Part shown: positions 35,541 to 48,207 of the stretch, one piece after another
How positions within the stretch are numbered: the first letter of the stretch is position 1
How the letters are laid out: every line of letters begins with the position of its first letter
Source: Apostichopus japonicus
Lineage: Eukaryota > Echinodermata > Holothuroidea > Aspidochirotida > Stichopodidae
NCBI RefSeq assembly: GCF_037975245.1
Contig: NC_092583.1
Span: 10,952,264-11,016,263 of the forward strand
Direction of reading: 5' to 3'
Length of the DNA stretch: 64,000 bases
Position numbers and translations under genes: made by a program
Notes under the pieces: model-generated
Told to the model about the DNA's origin: nothing
Database searches by the model: none
Seen by the model: the letters and a program-made list of their open reading frames with translations, nothing else

Positions 35541-35663
35541 ACACTCTGTCATCCTTTCTCTTGAAATGAACTCAAAGTACTCAAGTATTGTCCATTTGTG
35601 TGTGTGTGTGTGCGTGTGTGTTCATCTTTCTCTCAAGTTTATCTTTGCTAGAGGGAATTTTAA

Positions 35664-35716
35664 TGATAATAATAATAATAATAATAATAGTAATAATAAT
35701 AATAATAATAATAATG
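35664..35716. repeat. (AAT)n microsatellite
   Basis: AAT/TAA units with a few interruptions. The equivalent in unit D is at 48,568-48,627. Confidence 0.93.
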
Positions 35717-35872
35717 ATGATAGTCGATAAGTGACTTCGTTGATATCAAAAAGACGGTTTGCATTGAAGTCTCAATTTGGTATGATGATCACAGTGTTAG
35801 CAATATATTGGGGTAGCTGGTGTTAAATTGTCGATGGATATACTGTTTTCCATGCATGTATTGATAAATCTA

Positions 35873-36760
35873 GGAGTTTTCAATTTAATATTTTCATGAT
35901 CGTATTCTGAGGTATGACAATGGCTTGACAGGCAGGTTTAGATTAATAAATTGTTCGGATAACTACTACTTCGGTTGTAAGGTATCATTTTTTTAAACAA
36001 ATGTACTTGTGTTAGGGGTTTGCCCTGGGTGGGTAAGGGTTGGGTGTACATGGTTGGTGGGGTTGGTGGGGTGGCGGGGTAGCTGTAGAGGGGAAGCGGG
36101 AGGCACGAGGGCAGGATTTCTAAAGTGTTTAATTTCTATAAGGATAAGGTATTCGTTAGGGAAACGATATGTGTGTTTCTATACGCTATGATATGTCAGA
36201 AACAATATAATACAGGATTCGATAAAGTAGCGATAAACTATTTCCGGTTGTATTTTAATATCATATTCGCCTCGAGAAATCTCGCAGTTGAGTGAGCCTA
36301 GTCTGCCCAATATGATATTGAATTGAATTGGATTTCATAAAAGAGTTGAAGTATAAAATTGTGAAATAATTTAAAAGAAATGAACTGATTGCAATATTAT
36401 ATTATTGTATGAGTTTTTTTTTTCATAAACGCGATATATTAAAGAGGGAAGTATAGGGTGATGGGAATGTTACGATGACCTTGTCAATTCGGCCAGTCGG
36501 TGGGTCGTTACCACAGCAACACCGTCTACTCTTTCTTCATGTTAACTCAAGAGGCGCGAAGCCGCCTGTTACGTAGCCTTGGTTTAGGCGTATCGGCCAC
36601 TTTTTTTGTTGCTAAATGCGCTGAGTCGATTTTTACTATTCATCACGCTATGAGCGATTCGTTTCCTGTGATTGCTTCTGTATGTGTGATTCGTTCCTTC
36701 TGTGATCGCGGCGGCCTCTGTGAAGCGTTTATGTAGAAAGGGGAGGAAAATATAACAGCC
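35873..36760 (+). repeat. Upstream segmental block 1, copy in unit C
   Basis: Same landmarks as 14,085-15,000. A 78-codon frame (36,500-36,736) is not kept in the other copies, so it is not called. Confidence 0.75.
36507..36520 (+). promoter_or_regulatory. X-box-like motif, second copy
   Basis: GTTACCACAGCAAC is identical to 14,738-14,751. It lies about 5.3 kb upstream of gene C. Confidence 0.25.
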
Positions 36761-38424
36761 GTAACATCAAGTTTATTTGCATGTAGGGAGACTCATTCGC
36801 GTCGGTGAGCAGATTCAGCAGAGTCTATACCTGTTACGTAATAAGTTCATCAAACATCTCCTGCAACATGTCCTGTACATACATGTGTTCAGCTGACATT
36901 TTATTACTGTGTAGTCTTGTCTGAACTTATTTATGCATATTGCGTGTGCCGAGTATATATACTTCTACATATATAAATCCAAGAGTACGTACATTGGCAG
37001 AACAGCTAGCTACATGAGAGAGGGAACAAACCAATGGGAAGGCAACATGCATGCTGTGTAGACCTTTAACGTACACATGCCTTTCTAGATCTTAGACAAA
37101 TGTCTCCATAAGAGGTATCATAGTCTATACAATATCATATATAAACCCTTGATTCATATTTGCATTTTTTCCTCTAATTTTGCGAAATTTAGGCCATTTA
37201 GCTGTTAGTGACAACACGACCTAGATAGTTGAAGGGATGTTTTATACAAACTGTTAATTTGTCGAATTAAACGAACACTTGCAAAAAGATATGTCTTAAT
37301 GAGAAACTTGGCACAATCATGACTGGAGCCGAAAAATTTCCAAGTTACCTCCACCTACTAGCACCCAGGCTCGTCGAGATCGAAAAGCTGCGTCTGCAAT
37401 CTCATTGTTCTGAAAGGGGTAAATTTAGGACATGTAAGATACAATTTCGAAAGCTAATTCTTTATGATCATGCGTGAGAAACCGCATGATATATCTTCAA
37501 GGAAAGCATTAAAAATGGCCAGAGTAGCAAAAAGGGACATAAAGGAGCATACAGAATAAATTAAATATATTCCAGACTATTACATGACCCTATCAAAGAG
37601 ACCATGTCAGACAAGACCTAAGACGATTGGTAGAAAAATAAACTGTAGGCTCATGTGGCCTTGAAGGATTTCAGAGCACATGAGATTTGAGCGTGCTTCA
37701 CGCTTCAAGCGCAATTATTCACAAAGATCATTAGTCGAACTCTGACCAATGCACGTTTCCTCAATCGGAACTATACACAACACAAGAATGCCATCGACGA
37801 AGATGGCAAGCCCAAAGTAACCAACAATTGTATGTTTAAAGATTAAACTTCCATTCTTCTACCATCGTCTTATATCAAACTAAATGATAAGTCTTCTGAA
37901 AAGATTTAAGAATCATTTAACAAAATGATTGCTTTAACCGTAGAGCGGTATGCATAAACACGGCAACCTATTTGCAAATAAGTAGTCTCAAAGAACACAG
38001 ATGACGCTGTCTTAAAATGGCATGTGTACTGTATTTTACGAGACGTTTTAAAGGCATGTAGCACGATGTGAGTATAATGGTGATCCCTATGCGTAAAATA
38101 ATAAATACAACAGCAACATATCTATTTGCATCAGTCTGGCGACGTACTAGCTTAACGGCACAGTATGGACTCATCTTTCACGGTGATCATATCTAGTCTT
38201 CCATTTGGCGTTCCATAGAAGGTAAAAAAGATGATCATTATAACGCTCATATATATATTTTCTTTTAATTCCTGTAAAGTAACAATATATAACTACATCT
38301 AAACGTCACAAGTCAGTAAATTGAATACTTTGGTAGTATAAACATTGCTACGCTTGTATAACTGTAGGTAACAAACATATTTGGCTGACGGGAATGCGTT
38401 TGTGTAAGAGTCCTCAACTACATG
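36761..38424 (+). repeat. Upstream segmental block 2, left part, unit C
   Basis: No gene. It follows the unit A sequence until CCTCAACTACATG at 38,424, where a LINE fragment replaces the next ~390 bases of the unit A sequence. Confidence 0.7.
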
Positions 38425-40100
38425 GAATACAATCATTTACTTATAATATTCTCTGTAGGAGCTTACGTTCATCGTTTTTCTTCAGAATTGAATATTCATG
38501 TTCTAAAAGAGAAATAAATTCATCTAAAAACGTTATGACATCTGGCAGTTTTTCGTTTTGTTTACAAGTGAAAATAAAGTATTTTGCATGTAGCAAAAAA
38601 AGTTCACCGGATGTCTTATGTCTTCGATGTAACCAAATTTGACGTTAACTACGGTGATTTTACTAATATCTTTCAAAAAAAATCTGGCAGCGATATACCA
38701 AAACGTTTGGACAAATGGTCACAAAGAAAAAAGATGTTCAAGAGTCTCATCATCATGTTGGCAAAAGGTACAAAGAGGTACATTTCTTCGACCAATCCTG
38801 AACAAGAACGTATTCATGCCAATAATTCTATGAATGAAACGAAACTGAAAATATTGTAAGTTTACGTCTCTCACAGCAGCATCAGGAAGACTAAAAATAG
38901 CATTCCAGTTATATTCATAAAGGTCTAAACTCTGCCATTTAGAAATTGACCTCGGTTGTGAAGCTATCTGATTAATGAAATATTGATAAGTAATTTTTGT
39001 TACACGAGGATAGCTAGTAAATTTGACTAGACGAAAGATATTCCCATTCAGAGTATCCGTTTCATTCATATTAGTTTTCCAAGTATTTGGAATGGCCAAT
39101 ATCAAGCCAAATTAGAGAGTGAATGGGAAACTTTCCGTAATATCGTACTTTCTTTTGAAAGAAACATAATCTAAACAATTTCCATATCCGTCAGAGAAAT
39201 CACGTATGAAATATGCATTTTTCTCCAATAGTATCCGTTCGAGAAAACAATATTTCTATTTATCCTAATAAACGAGTTATTGAGTATATACTCATTTGAG
39301 AAGTTACTTTCTGGAGAACGGAAATGATAATCTGACCACGAACTACACACCTCAATAATTAAAGTGTTCGCAATTTCAATATCATGTTTACAAAAAATTA
39401 CATTTTAGTAGGAAACCTCCACCATATTTGCTGAGTGCCTTGTCAAATAAAATTGTCCATGCCCCTGGACTGTCATCGTGGTGTAGTTTCACCCATTTAC
39501 ATTTAAGACTCTTCGCGAACAAACTCAAGTCAATCATATTGAGTCCACCATTACACTTTGCATTAACTAACACCGACCTCTTCACTTTGTCCGGTTTGCC
39601 TCACCAGACAAACTTGTAAAAAAGATTTATTCAGTTCTTGCAAATAACTTGAGTGTGAATTTGACAAAACTACAAGGAGATAAACCAATTGTGATATACA
39701 ATTATTTTTTTTTTATAATTCTAGTTTTTCCGTTAGGTGTGAGGTCCCTAGTAGACCATAAATTGATAAGTCTTTAAATACGTGACAGTTTTGGAATATA
39801 GTTCAATTTGAAAAAGGGATCTCCGTGATGATTGAATGTTATTCCCAAATAGGTAACAGGTTGATCGCTAATTTTGAACACAACATCATAAAAATACCAA
39901 GGAGGGTCAATACATAAAGGACCCAGAGGAAACAATTTAGACTTGGTTATATTAATCTTCAAACCAGAAACGTCTGTAAAGTTATCTAAAGTCGAAATAA
40001 CACCCTTAAAAGAATCATTCGTACCATGTGTGATGATAACAGTATCATCGACATCATTGGAAATTTTGAACGTTGTACCTGAAATTGAAATGCCATGAAC
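38425..40100 (-). mobile_element. Truncated L1/Tx1-like LINE (reverse transcriptase to C-terminus), dead
   Basis: Read on the minus strand, pieces of a LINE ORF2 protein occur in order. The reverse-transcriptase active site region reads NDVDDTVI (DD at 40,044-40,052). PVTYLGITFNHHGDPFF follows at 39,774-39,962. KRSVLVNAKCNGGLNMIDLS is at 39,388-39,590. CTFCQHDDETLEHLF, a zinc motif, is at 38,722-38,772, and a C-terminal NVKFGYIEDI-like tail runs to ~38,460. There are several stops and frameshifts, and endonuclease and early RT are absent, so it is inactive. Both junctions fall inside upstream block 2, and there is no target duplication because ~390 bp of the host block is missing. Confidence 0.85.
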
Positions 40101-40646
40101 AGTTTAAAGGCTCTTGTAAACTTTTGTTTTCGTCAACTCACTTCGCCTCTTCACTGTTAATGTAACAGAAATGTGAATTCGAAATATATGTTATCCTCCC
40201 AGAACTATCTCTACTTTACACTAAATCTAATGGCTTACACAACGACACTGAGCTGAATTGTTTACTGTTTTAATTTCTAACAAAATTTTACCATTTCTGG
40301 AAAATGAGTTCCTTTTCGTTTTATGTTTGTTTACATTCTCAACGTGCTATTGACCTCTGAGATGCAATCTTCTGGTCACACACTATTTCTAGTTGATAGA
40401 TGGACTACAATATATAATTAATTATAAATCGCCAGCAATTTGAGAAATCCACTTGTTACGTCACTGCAATTATAATTTTGTCTCTTTGAGCGATGTGCAG
40501 CCATTTAAGTTCATTGTTGCAGGTGTGAATACTACCTCAAGAATATCCGTATTTAACGGTCACTGGAAAGATTTTTTTCCCGCATGTATAATATTCGTTT
40601 ATTCAACTCTACCTAAATAGCAAGAATGAATGTTATTGGAGGATCA
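40101..40646 (+). repeat. Upstream segmental block 2, right part, unit C
   Basis: Resumes the unit A sequence at AGTTTAAAGGCTCTTGT and continues to the relic Ig domain. No gene. Confidence 0.7.
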
Positions 40647-41030
40647 ATGGTTTTCACGTACTGCTGCTCTTTTAGAATCAGTGTTCTGGTCACAGAGTAT
40701 CTCTGTTTACAAGATTGGACGATATTATATCAGTTGGAGAATCGGTTTCGCAACGATGTACAGTGTCAAACACAAATCCAGAGATAACATCAATATGGTG
40801 ATAACAGATGAAATGGTCAAAATATACCATTCCGTACCTACCCATCCTGTTCCTGCTATTAACATAGAACAAACCAAACATTTGATCAATAGTCTTAACC
40901 GTATGCACCGTAACTTTGTATAGTATCACAGTTACCCCAAACATGATATTAGCCCAATAGTGCACTCCATACCATACTCAGGTATATCCTACTGTTTTGT
41001 GTTTTCTAGCGGAATTGGGAAAATCTTTTT
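40647..41030 (+). pseudogene. Relic V-type Ig domain upstream of gene C
   Basis: ATG 40,647, hydrophobic run and TAG, then SVFWSQSIS in one frame. The GESVSQRCTVSNT-equivalent is followed by a 4-base deletion (CCAGAGATAACATC, where unit A has CCAGAGGATGATAACATC). The F-strand end survives as SGISYCFVFSSGIG near 40,978-41,020. These lesions differ from those in A and in B/E. Confidence 0.55.
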
Positions 41031-41204
41031 GATTTACAGAAATTGTGTTTGTCTTACTTTTTGTTTTTGTAATTATAAATATTTGCCAGTACACTGACCG
41101 TTGTGAATCGCTTACAAAAAGCAAAACAGTATGCATGTTGTTGTTGTTGCTATACGGGTATGACATCTTTTTCTGTTTGTAGTTGTAAACGTATTGAATC
41201 CAAA

Positions 41205-41313
41205 ATGGTTTATCTTCGGTGGATATTGCTTTTCGTTCCGTTACTCGCTTATTTCTTTCATCTATTGCTAGTTTCCGAGAGGCAGTGTTCTGCATAGACA
41301 GTGTCTCTGTTTA
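41205..41313 (+). pseudogene. Orphan receptor signal peptide upstream of gene C
   Basis: ATG 41,205 encodes a 30-residue signal peptide almost identical to those of B and E (MVYLRWILLFVPLLAYFFHL onward) and ending CSA. The next codon, CAG in the intact genes, is TAG (41,295). Homology ends after GTGTCTCTGTTT. An acceptor-like TTTTTCTGTTTGTAG ends at 41,182. It is the old 5' end of a B/E-type gene, cut off from its body. Confidence 0.75.
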
Positions 41314-41775
41314 AATCATGTACGCATACAATGGCGTGTCATAGCTAAAAGAAAATTCCATTCAGAGAGTACAAAGTGAGATTTTTCGGTTCAGTGAATT
41401 CATTTTTATATAAAGACTTGCAGTGTAAGATCTTACACCGAACACACCCGTAAATTACGGTATACAGTGACTCATAAGGAAATACTTACAACAGAGAGGA
41501 TAGACCTATTGTGGATTGTAAATCATGTTCAAGTTTTGTGTTGTTTTTTTCTTTTGATAAATTTTCGTGATTTCGAAACAAAATGTGTTCATATAAAGTA
41601 TCTTTTTGGGAACTTTACAGTATTAATTTAATTTCTCGTTAGGTTACTGTTACGATATCTATCTTCTATGGAAACATTGTATGTTTGTTATTGGTGTAGC
41701 TGGAGTTAGGGTTGATTTACCAATCACTGTTTGGAATAATTTTCTTTCTGCAACTCTGGAAGAATTGAAGAAAAA
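41314..41775 (+). other. ~460-bp segment between old and new signal peptides, unit C
   Basis: Not present in A, B or E. It is shared with 52,245-52,705 in unit D (TCATGTACGCATACAATGGC, GATTTTTCGGTTCAGTGAATTC). It supplies the sequence directly upstream of the C/D-type start codon and so may carry their leader. An acceptor-like TTTTCTTTCTGCAACTCTGG lies near 41,740-41,760. Confidence 0.6.
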
Positions 41776-43287
41776 ATGGATTATTTTCGGAGTATATTTT
41801 CCTTTCCTTTGCTTGTTGTATTTTTGGGTGCATTGCTGGTTTTTGAGAGTCATTGTTCTGCGCAGACAGTGTCCCTGTTTACGAGATTCAACGACATTGT
41901 ATTAGCTGGAGAATCGATATCACTCATATGTTCAGTGTCAGACACGAAACCAGAAGATGACATCACCATGCTGATATTAGACGGCATTAGCCAGTTCGAA
42001 TTAGAACCGGTGCCTGATGTAGCAGTTTATACTCAAAGAACCAGCACGGATATGATGATTGAAAGTAACCGGAGATTCGTTTGTATCGCGTCTGGGATAA
42101 ATTTGACAGATTCAAAAGACCTGACGATATCACCATTACCGAATAAACAGACATATTGTACAACAGACTACACGGATGGTATCCTTGTTGGACAAACTGT
42201 GACTTTCACATGTTATAGTTCTACGTCAGTGGTAGGGTCCATTAGCTGGAGTTCAGATAGTGATGTAACATTCGATGAAGTAAAAAGTATTATAAGGAGC
42301 ATGACCATGACTAACACGATAAATGTACAACCATCTGTAAGTCAAAATGGCAGTGTGTTTACATGTGAACGTGATGGCGTAGCACCAGTTACCGACATAG
42401 ACCGGTGTACCGTTGGTCCTATTAACGTTTATGAGAAGTTGATTGTTTTCATTGATCCAATAGTTACTACAACTGATCCAGCTATATTGTATCCAGGACA
42501 AACAAAAAATTATACATGCTCATCTTTACCAACTTCATCTGTGCAGTGGTCCATTTCGAAGAAACTGAACGATTCTGATATTGAGTTATCTGTGATTGGA
42601 TCAAAGATAACAGTAACTGTCCCTAGCGATAGTAACTTTACAGGTGATGTAGACTTGTTTTGTTCTGGTAACATCCTTACTGAACCTTCTACAGCAAGCT
42701 TAACGTTAGTAATCAATCCCATGGAATCTGTACCCTTGCTCACATTGGTCAGTTCTCCCGAAAAATCAGCACCAACAACATCAGCCTCTAACACAGTTAC
42801 AAGTAAACCACCTGGTAATTCATTTCTTGTTGTTTCGCTAGTCACTATCATAGGGTTCCTTTTATTTGCGTTGTCAATAATGTTTGTTCTACTTTACCGG
42901 AAAAGTACACATACCGAGTCAAATTCCAAATCTGTTGCTAATGTAACGTCTTCGGCAAATGTAGGCTACGATTATTGCGATATTGATACCGGTGGTGTAG
43001 CTACAACCGTTACTTCAAACACTGAAGCAACCACAGTCTCTGAAAGCAGCCCCAACTCGAAAGAACAGTATTCTAGAGTAATCATAAATGAAAACGAGTC
43101 GGTAGCCTTAGAAATTCCAGATGCTAAAATGGGAAACGAAAATCCAAGCAAGAAGACAATTATTGACCAAGAAGGGAATGAGTCAGTATATTATGAAAAT
43201 CCAGAAAAGTTTAATTTTGAGACAAATGGGCAAAAAGAGAGAAAGTCAGGAAACTATGAGAATTCTGATGTAGTAAAGCACAATTAA
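41776..43287 (+). CDS. Ig-superfamily transmembrane receptor C (variant D1, long stalk)
   Basis: 503 residues in one frame. The signal peptide (1-29, MDYFRSIFSFPLL...) differs from the A/B/E type. D1 has Cys52 and Cys103, but its central part (LDGISQFELEPVPDVAVYTQ) is unlike A/B/E. D2 (Cys128, Cys146, Trp158, Cys197, Cys211) and D3 (Cys248, Trp258, Cys296) are close to the other copies. The stalk has about 12 extra residues. The transmembrane helix is at ~350-374. The tail keeps Y432-SRV, Y473-EN and Y494-EN, but the tyrosine of YEIP is replaced by Leu444. Together with A it has the complete C-terminus. The start follows GAAGAAAAAATGG. It lies downstream of an orphan signal peptide (41,205), so its 5' end is a replacement. 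Function is inferred only from architecture. Confidence 0.9.
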   Translation: MDYFRSIFSFPLLVVFLGALLVFESHCSAQTVSLFTRFNDIVLAGESISLICSVSDTKPEDDITMLILDGISQFELEPVPDVAVYTQRTSTDMMIESNRRFVCIASGINLTDSKDLTISPLPNKQTYCTTDYTDGILVGQTVTFTCYSSTSVVGSISWSSDSDVTFDEVKSIIRSMTMTNTINVQPSVSQNGSVFTCERDGVAPVTDIDRCTVGPINVYEKLIVFIDPIVTTTDPAILYPGQTKNYTCSSLPTSSVQWSISKKLNDSDIELSVIGSKITVTVPSDSNFTGDVDLFCSGNILTEPSTASLTLVINPMESVPLLTLVSSPEKSAPTTSASNTVTSKPPGNSFLVVSLVTIIGFLLFALSIMFVLLYRKSTHTESNSKSVANVTSSANVGYDYCDIDTGGVATTVTSNTEATTVSESSPNSKEQYSRVIINENESVALEIPDAKMGNENPSKKTIIDQEGNESVYYENPEKFNFETNGQKERKSGNYENSDVVKHN

Positions 43288-43464
43288 GATGATTGATATA
43301 ATGAAAATCGTATTTGTTCAAGCAAACCGTTTTCGAGAACCTTTAATTACCGGGCTTCATTTATTGGGTCTTTCATGTAGCAGGTAGGAATGGGTTTTCG
43401 ATATCATACCAGAACAGTAATATTTTTATTATATGAAACAATTTCCATAATTAATTCAAATATT

Positions 43465-43537
43465 AATGGATGGCTAAGTTGGTAGAGCGCTGTACTTGTA
43501 ACCCGGAGATCAATGGTTCGAATCCCTTTCTAGCCAT
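43465..43537 (+). other. Best-preserved tRNA-like relic, Thr(TGT)-like, after gene C
   Basis: TGGCTAAGTTGGTAGAGC is a good A-box and D-arm. CTTGTAA forms a 7-base anticodon loop with TGT, and GGTTCGAATCC is a perfect B-box. The acceptor stem pairs only at its inner positions, the anticodon stem has two mismatches and the D-stem one. It is therefore a tRNA-Thr pseudogene or SINE head, not a working tRNA. Confidence 0.65.
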
Positions 43538-45124
43538 AAATTTCATTGTTCTTTTCCCTGTTATAATTTGCCATATGTTCTTCCAAGTAAAAAGGAAATT
43601 TGGTTCAAATAAATACTTTGATCTTTGTGTGAGTTTAAAGAGATTGGGGGGGGGGGGGGATACACTCGGACACAACCCTGTAATCAAACATGTTGCCTTT
43701 GATATGTGGTTTTGAATTTTGTTGATAATTTTTTCGATGATATATATTTATTAGTCTTCAGTAATCAGGACTTAATAACTGTTCTTAGCCTGTGTAGGAT
43801 AGTTTATTTTCATTCTCTTCAGTCGGATCAGGTTTGTTGTATTCTTTCGTCATATTTCTGTCTCTATATATTAAACAGGGTTCATCGTTGGAGTACCATA
43901 AATAGTGCCCTGGCAGTTTTTCTATACGTTAAAAGTTTTTATCGTACAAATAGATAGTGATATCTTTCGTTCTTCTTTTAAGAATTCCTTTTCTTAGCTG
44001 TGGAAAAGCAGCAATAGTCCTACTGTTTGCATTTTGATAGTTTTGCTTAAACTTATCTATAAAAAACTTAAGCCTTGTAGAAACGGTATATACAAATTCA
44101 GAGAATCCTGCGACGCTCAGAATTTGAAGTTGGTCATTATGGTAACGCTCACTACTGTACTCCATTGGTGACACTGCAACTAAACTGAAGGTTTAATGTG
44201 CATTTGTTACCAAAAAGTGACACCATAACATGGTTGGACATGCACGTTTCCAAAGGCCAAGGAGGTGGTTTGGTTGGGGTGGGGGTTGTAAAATGTGTTA
44301 TGTTCTCGTGTGTGCCCTTGTGTATATGTGTGAACAACGATATGTCCCAAAGTGCTAAGTGCGCATTGGTACGGCGGATGTGCTTGATACGCATTGTGCA
44401 TGAGCCTCACTATGGGATGTAGGCCTTGAATTATGATTTATAGGGTCAAAGGTTAAGAGGTACAAAAAGAACAAAACAATGCAAATACGCTTGTACCAAA
44501 ATGAAGAATTGTGAAACAACCTTAAAACTCACGTTGGATATTAGACACCCGGTTAATAGGACACTTGAGTGACCAAATGGCGACTTTGTCTAATACGCCT
44601 GAGTGTGTCCGCAAACATAATAGTTTACTCGATTTGAGTCAGATATTCTGTAAACAAGCTAGTGACAAAATAAGCTCCACTGATTTCGTCGAAAACGGTT
44701 GTTGGCTCCATTGTACAGGGTATATTCTTGGCTATATGTGCAGTACAAACGTAACGATACCTTACACTCCCTTATCGTTGAACCATACATATAGTGAGAA
44801 TCCTATATGCTAGCGCTAATTTGCTACGTTATAAATGCAACAGCTACAGTTATTTTGTCAGCATGGAACATGTATCATCCATTAGTAGACGAAATTATGA
44901 GAAGTTTGAGATATCGTTTCTTTCCTTTCGGTAAAATCTGATGAGCCTTACAATGGTTATTATTCGATTAAGAGGGTTATTTTTCGTCGTTAACGTTATT
45001 CATTTCCCTAAAATGTGCCAAAGAGGCATAAACATAATGAATGTACAGTCTCTTTTTTCAAGTTCTTAATGGTAAAATATTTCACAGAATTCATTCTGTA
45101 ATTTATGAATATAACTTAATTATT
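43538..45124 (+). repeat. Downstream segmental block, copy in unit C
   Basis: No gene. It follows the unit A block with a deletion between GGACACTTG and GTGACCAAATGGCG (44,570). It has a poly-G run at about 43,647-43,659. Confidence 0.7.
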
Positions 45125-45950
45125 TAACTAGCCACCGATCAAATGTGTGTGTGAGAGTGAAGAACTTAAATAAATAAAATAAAATAAATCGCAAATAGCT
45201 GTCAAATCAACTGCAACTGCATATACAAGTATATTTGAAAGCATCTGTTGTAAATGAATTGTTTGAAACATGAAGAACTTCACTTTAAATAGCTGCAACA
45301 TTATCTGCAAAATTCAATCAAGAACTTTATGTAAAAAGATTTGATCAACTGTAAATACATGAAGTTAAAGAGTTAGTTTTCAAATCTTGAAGTGAAAATG
45401 TGCTTCTTTTTTTTTTAAATGGCAACTGCCGATCACCTCTGTATGCAGAGCTTAATTTTAATTACTTTATATATATGAAAGGAAAGAACTTTATTGTAAA
45501 TAGCTGTCAATCAACTGTAATTGGATACGACGAGCTTTGTTTGTTTGTAAATAGTTGTCGACCAACTGTATAATTAAGAAAATAACGTACAATAGCTGAT
45601 TTTCGTCATATTCAGGTTCTACTTTTCACGGAATAAACCTAACATCTTGCTTGAAATATTTTGTTCGTCATAGGATTCCCATATGAAGAGTTCCTGTAAG
45701 TTCCTGCGTTAAGCCTTAATTGGTTACAATAACCTAGTTTGCACGCAGGTTCTTAGTTCCAACGTAGACCAGTGTGTCGTGTTGTTAGTTGTTAAAGTGT
45801 GGCTCTTACTGTGTTTTGTTAGTAAAATAACAACTTTCTATCAGATGTGATGACATTAATACAACAAACAGACAAGATAATTTCTGTCCAAGCTTGTATC
45901 ACATGATGAAAGCAATACGAAAGGAAACGGAAAGGAAACGGCATACATTG
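45125..45950 (+). repeat. ~0.8-kb block with internal TGTAAATAGCTGTCAATCAA repeats
   Basis: Shared with 56,450-57,230 only. Inside, variants of TGTAAATAGCTGTCAATCAA recur about five times, alternating with GAAGAACTT words. No coding frame. It is probably an inserted repeat element, since A and B lack it at this point. Confidence 0.55.
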
Positions 45951-45956
45951 TATAGA

Positions 45957-46236
45957 AATATATGTTAGAAGTATATGTTAGATGTATATATGTTAGAAAT
46001 ATATGTAAAAAGTGTATGTAAGATGTATATATGTTCGAAGAATATGTTACAAGTATATGTTCGAAGTATATGTTAGAAGTATATATGTTAGAAGTATTCG
46101 TTAGAAGTATATGTTAGATGTATATATGTTAGAAGTGCATTTTAGAAGTATATATGTTAGAAGTATATATGTTAGAAGTATATGTTAGAATTATATGTTA
46201 GAAATATATGTTAGAAGTTTATGTTAGAAGTATAAG
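45957..46236 (+). repeat. Minisatellite of TATATGTTAGAAG-type units, unit C (longest)
   Basis: About 280 bp of 13-17-bp units built on TATATGTTAGAAG, the largest of the four copies. Confidence 0.8.
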
Positions 46237-48207
46237 TAGCATACATAGCTGTTGATTTTTTGTTTGTTTGGTGACCAGGGTAGTCAGTTAACACATTTAA
46301 CCTTAGATAATGTTTCATTCGGTGTTTGTTTTTGTTTTTATTGAGTGGTGTTTTCCCACTTTTGAGTTATAAATAAAACAGACTTTGAAGGTAGTAGAAG
46401 TATGCATCGACTCATTGAATATTTGTAATTGTCATGTCTTAGATGGAGAGCAAGGCGTTCTTTAAACATGTAACATTTATAAATATATGTAACGTCCATA
46501 GTTTGAATGTATTTATCATATGATCACATGTCCATTGCATTCTCCTCAGTCAGAGCATGTTCTCTGATCAAGAAGTATTCAAAGTTTGATTTCCAAGCTT
46601 CTATCGATGCTTCTCTCCCTTATTCGTTACATACGTAATGTCCATAGGCCTATACCAAAATCATTTGAAAATCTGAGTGTTATGAAAGAGCAATAAATCA
46701 ACGTGTGAGATATCCAGAAATGGGGTTGGTGAGACCTGGCAAATGTTTTACGGACCATGTCAGTTTTACCTCTTAAGTGTGCAGGTCAACTTGTAATCTA
46801 TATATAGAAGAATAACGGTATCGCTCACGCAACTAAAGCTTGTACTGTAAGTGAACATTTGTTACTATTCTTAAAGGGCGTCACCAGTTTTAACGGACAC
46901 ACAGTAGTTTCTGTTTAAAATACGTAGATGATAAATAAACTGATACACATGATTAACTGTCGGTTTATTCTTAAACTTTATTGCCCAATATTGGTTTTAT
47001 CGAAATACGTTCGAACCACTGTGATTACCCAACAGTCTTTTTGTCTAAATATATTGCAAAAATTGATATTTTTAAAGTTAAGAAGTTACGTTTACTACTG
47101 TCATTCATTATGCAGGAGGGGGTTTGGTTGGCTTTATAACGGCTTGGGCATATGCATACACAAATGTCTAAGGACACAATTAGACAAGAGTCCAGGTATC
47201 ACATACAGATAATTAACAATTTAAGAATTCACTGAAGAGTTGACCCACTCAGTTTCCACAACGCCAAAGACAATTGCCCTAAATGGGTGACATTGTGGCT
47301 CTTAAATGATGGCTTTATGCCGAATTATAGTCTTGATATTAGCGTAGCCTAAGGAGTAAGAAACATTCGGATGCTATAGCAGTGTTTCAATAGCTATTCA
47401 CGTTTTTTAGATGCACCCCTTAACGATATTATAAATCCCTGGTATGCTCCTTTAAGTCTGACTTGATATCGTCGACTGCTCAATGCATGCCTACATACAC
47501 AATTATTAATTCTAAGAACTCAATAAATACATATTTCTTGCAACGTCTGATAACCGAAGTTAATTTTGAATTAGCATTCATTGAATATTTTAACAGGATC
47601 AAGTTCATTAAAGTAGTTTAAAATGGAATACATCCGTCACGAAATCATTTTTTCTATAAAAAAAATTCAGGTATAAAATTCACGGAAGCTGCTCGCAATA
47701 CTGCTTTCAAAGTACATGGCATTCATTTATCTGCATGCACACTGTGTGTAGTTTTGATTTTCTAGATGCATCTCATATAAATAATGATATTCAATCATCA
47801 AAATACGTCACAAACTAATAGATCACTACATACATCTTGTCATCTAGAACTTTGAAGAAGAACCTGCTAAAGTACGATATATGTTATATACCACTGACAC
47901 CTGCGTGGTTTAAAGTAGGAAAATAAAGATTCAAACTGGATCGTATAACCAATCAATATCCGAATATTTCTATACAATATGTGACATACTTAAACACTTA
48001 GCGTGCTATTTTAACGTTAATGTTGTCATTGTATAGGTATATTGTTGTTTGTATGGAACTAAACACACAGTCCCCGAAGAAAGAAATTCCGAACATTTTG
48101 AAAATCCTTGCAATAAAGTAACACAACATAACGTATTAACGTAACCTGCAGTGTTAAACAGCTATTAAAGAAAGTTGTATAGGATTGTGTGTAAGCTGAT
48201 ATACGTT
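46237..48207 (+). repeat. Intermediate segmental block, copy before gene D
   Basis: No gene. It runs through GGTGACCAGGGTAGTCAGTT and TCATTGAATATTTGTAATTG to the same landmarks as 32,721-35,305, with about 1 kb deleted relative to that copy. The LINE-like fragment and the minisatellites are missing here. Confidence 0.65.
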
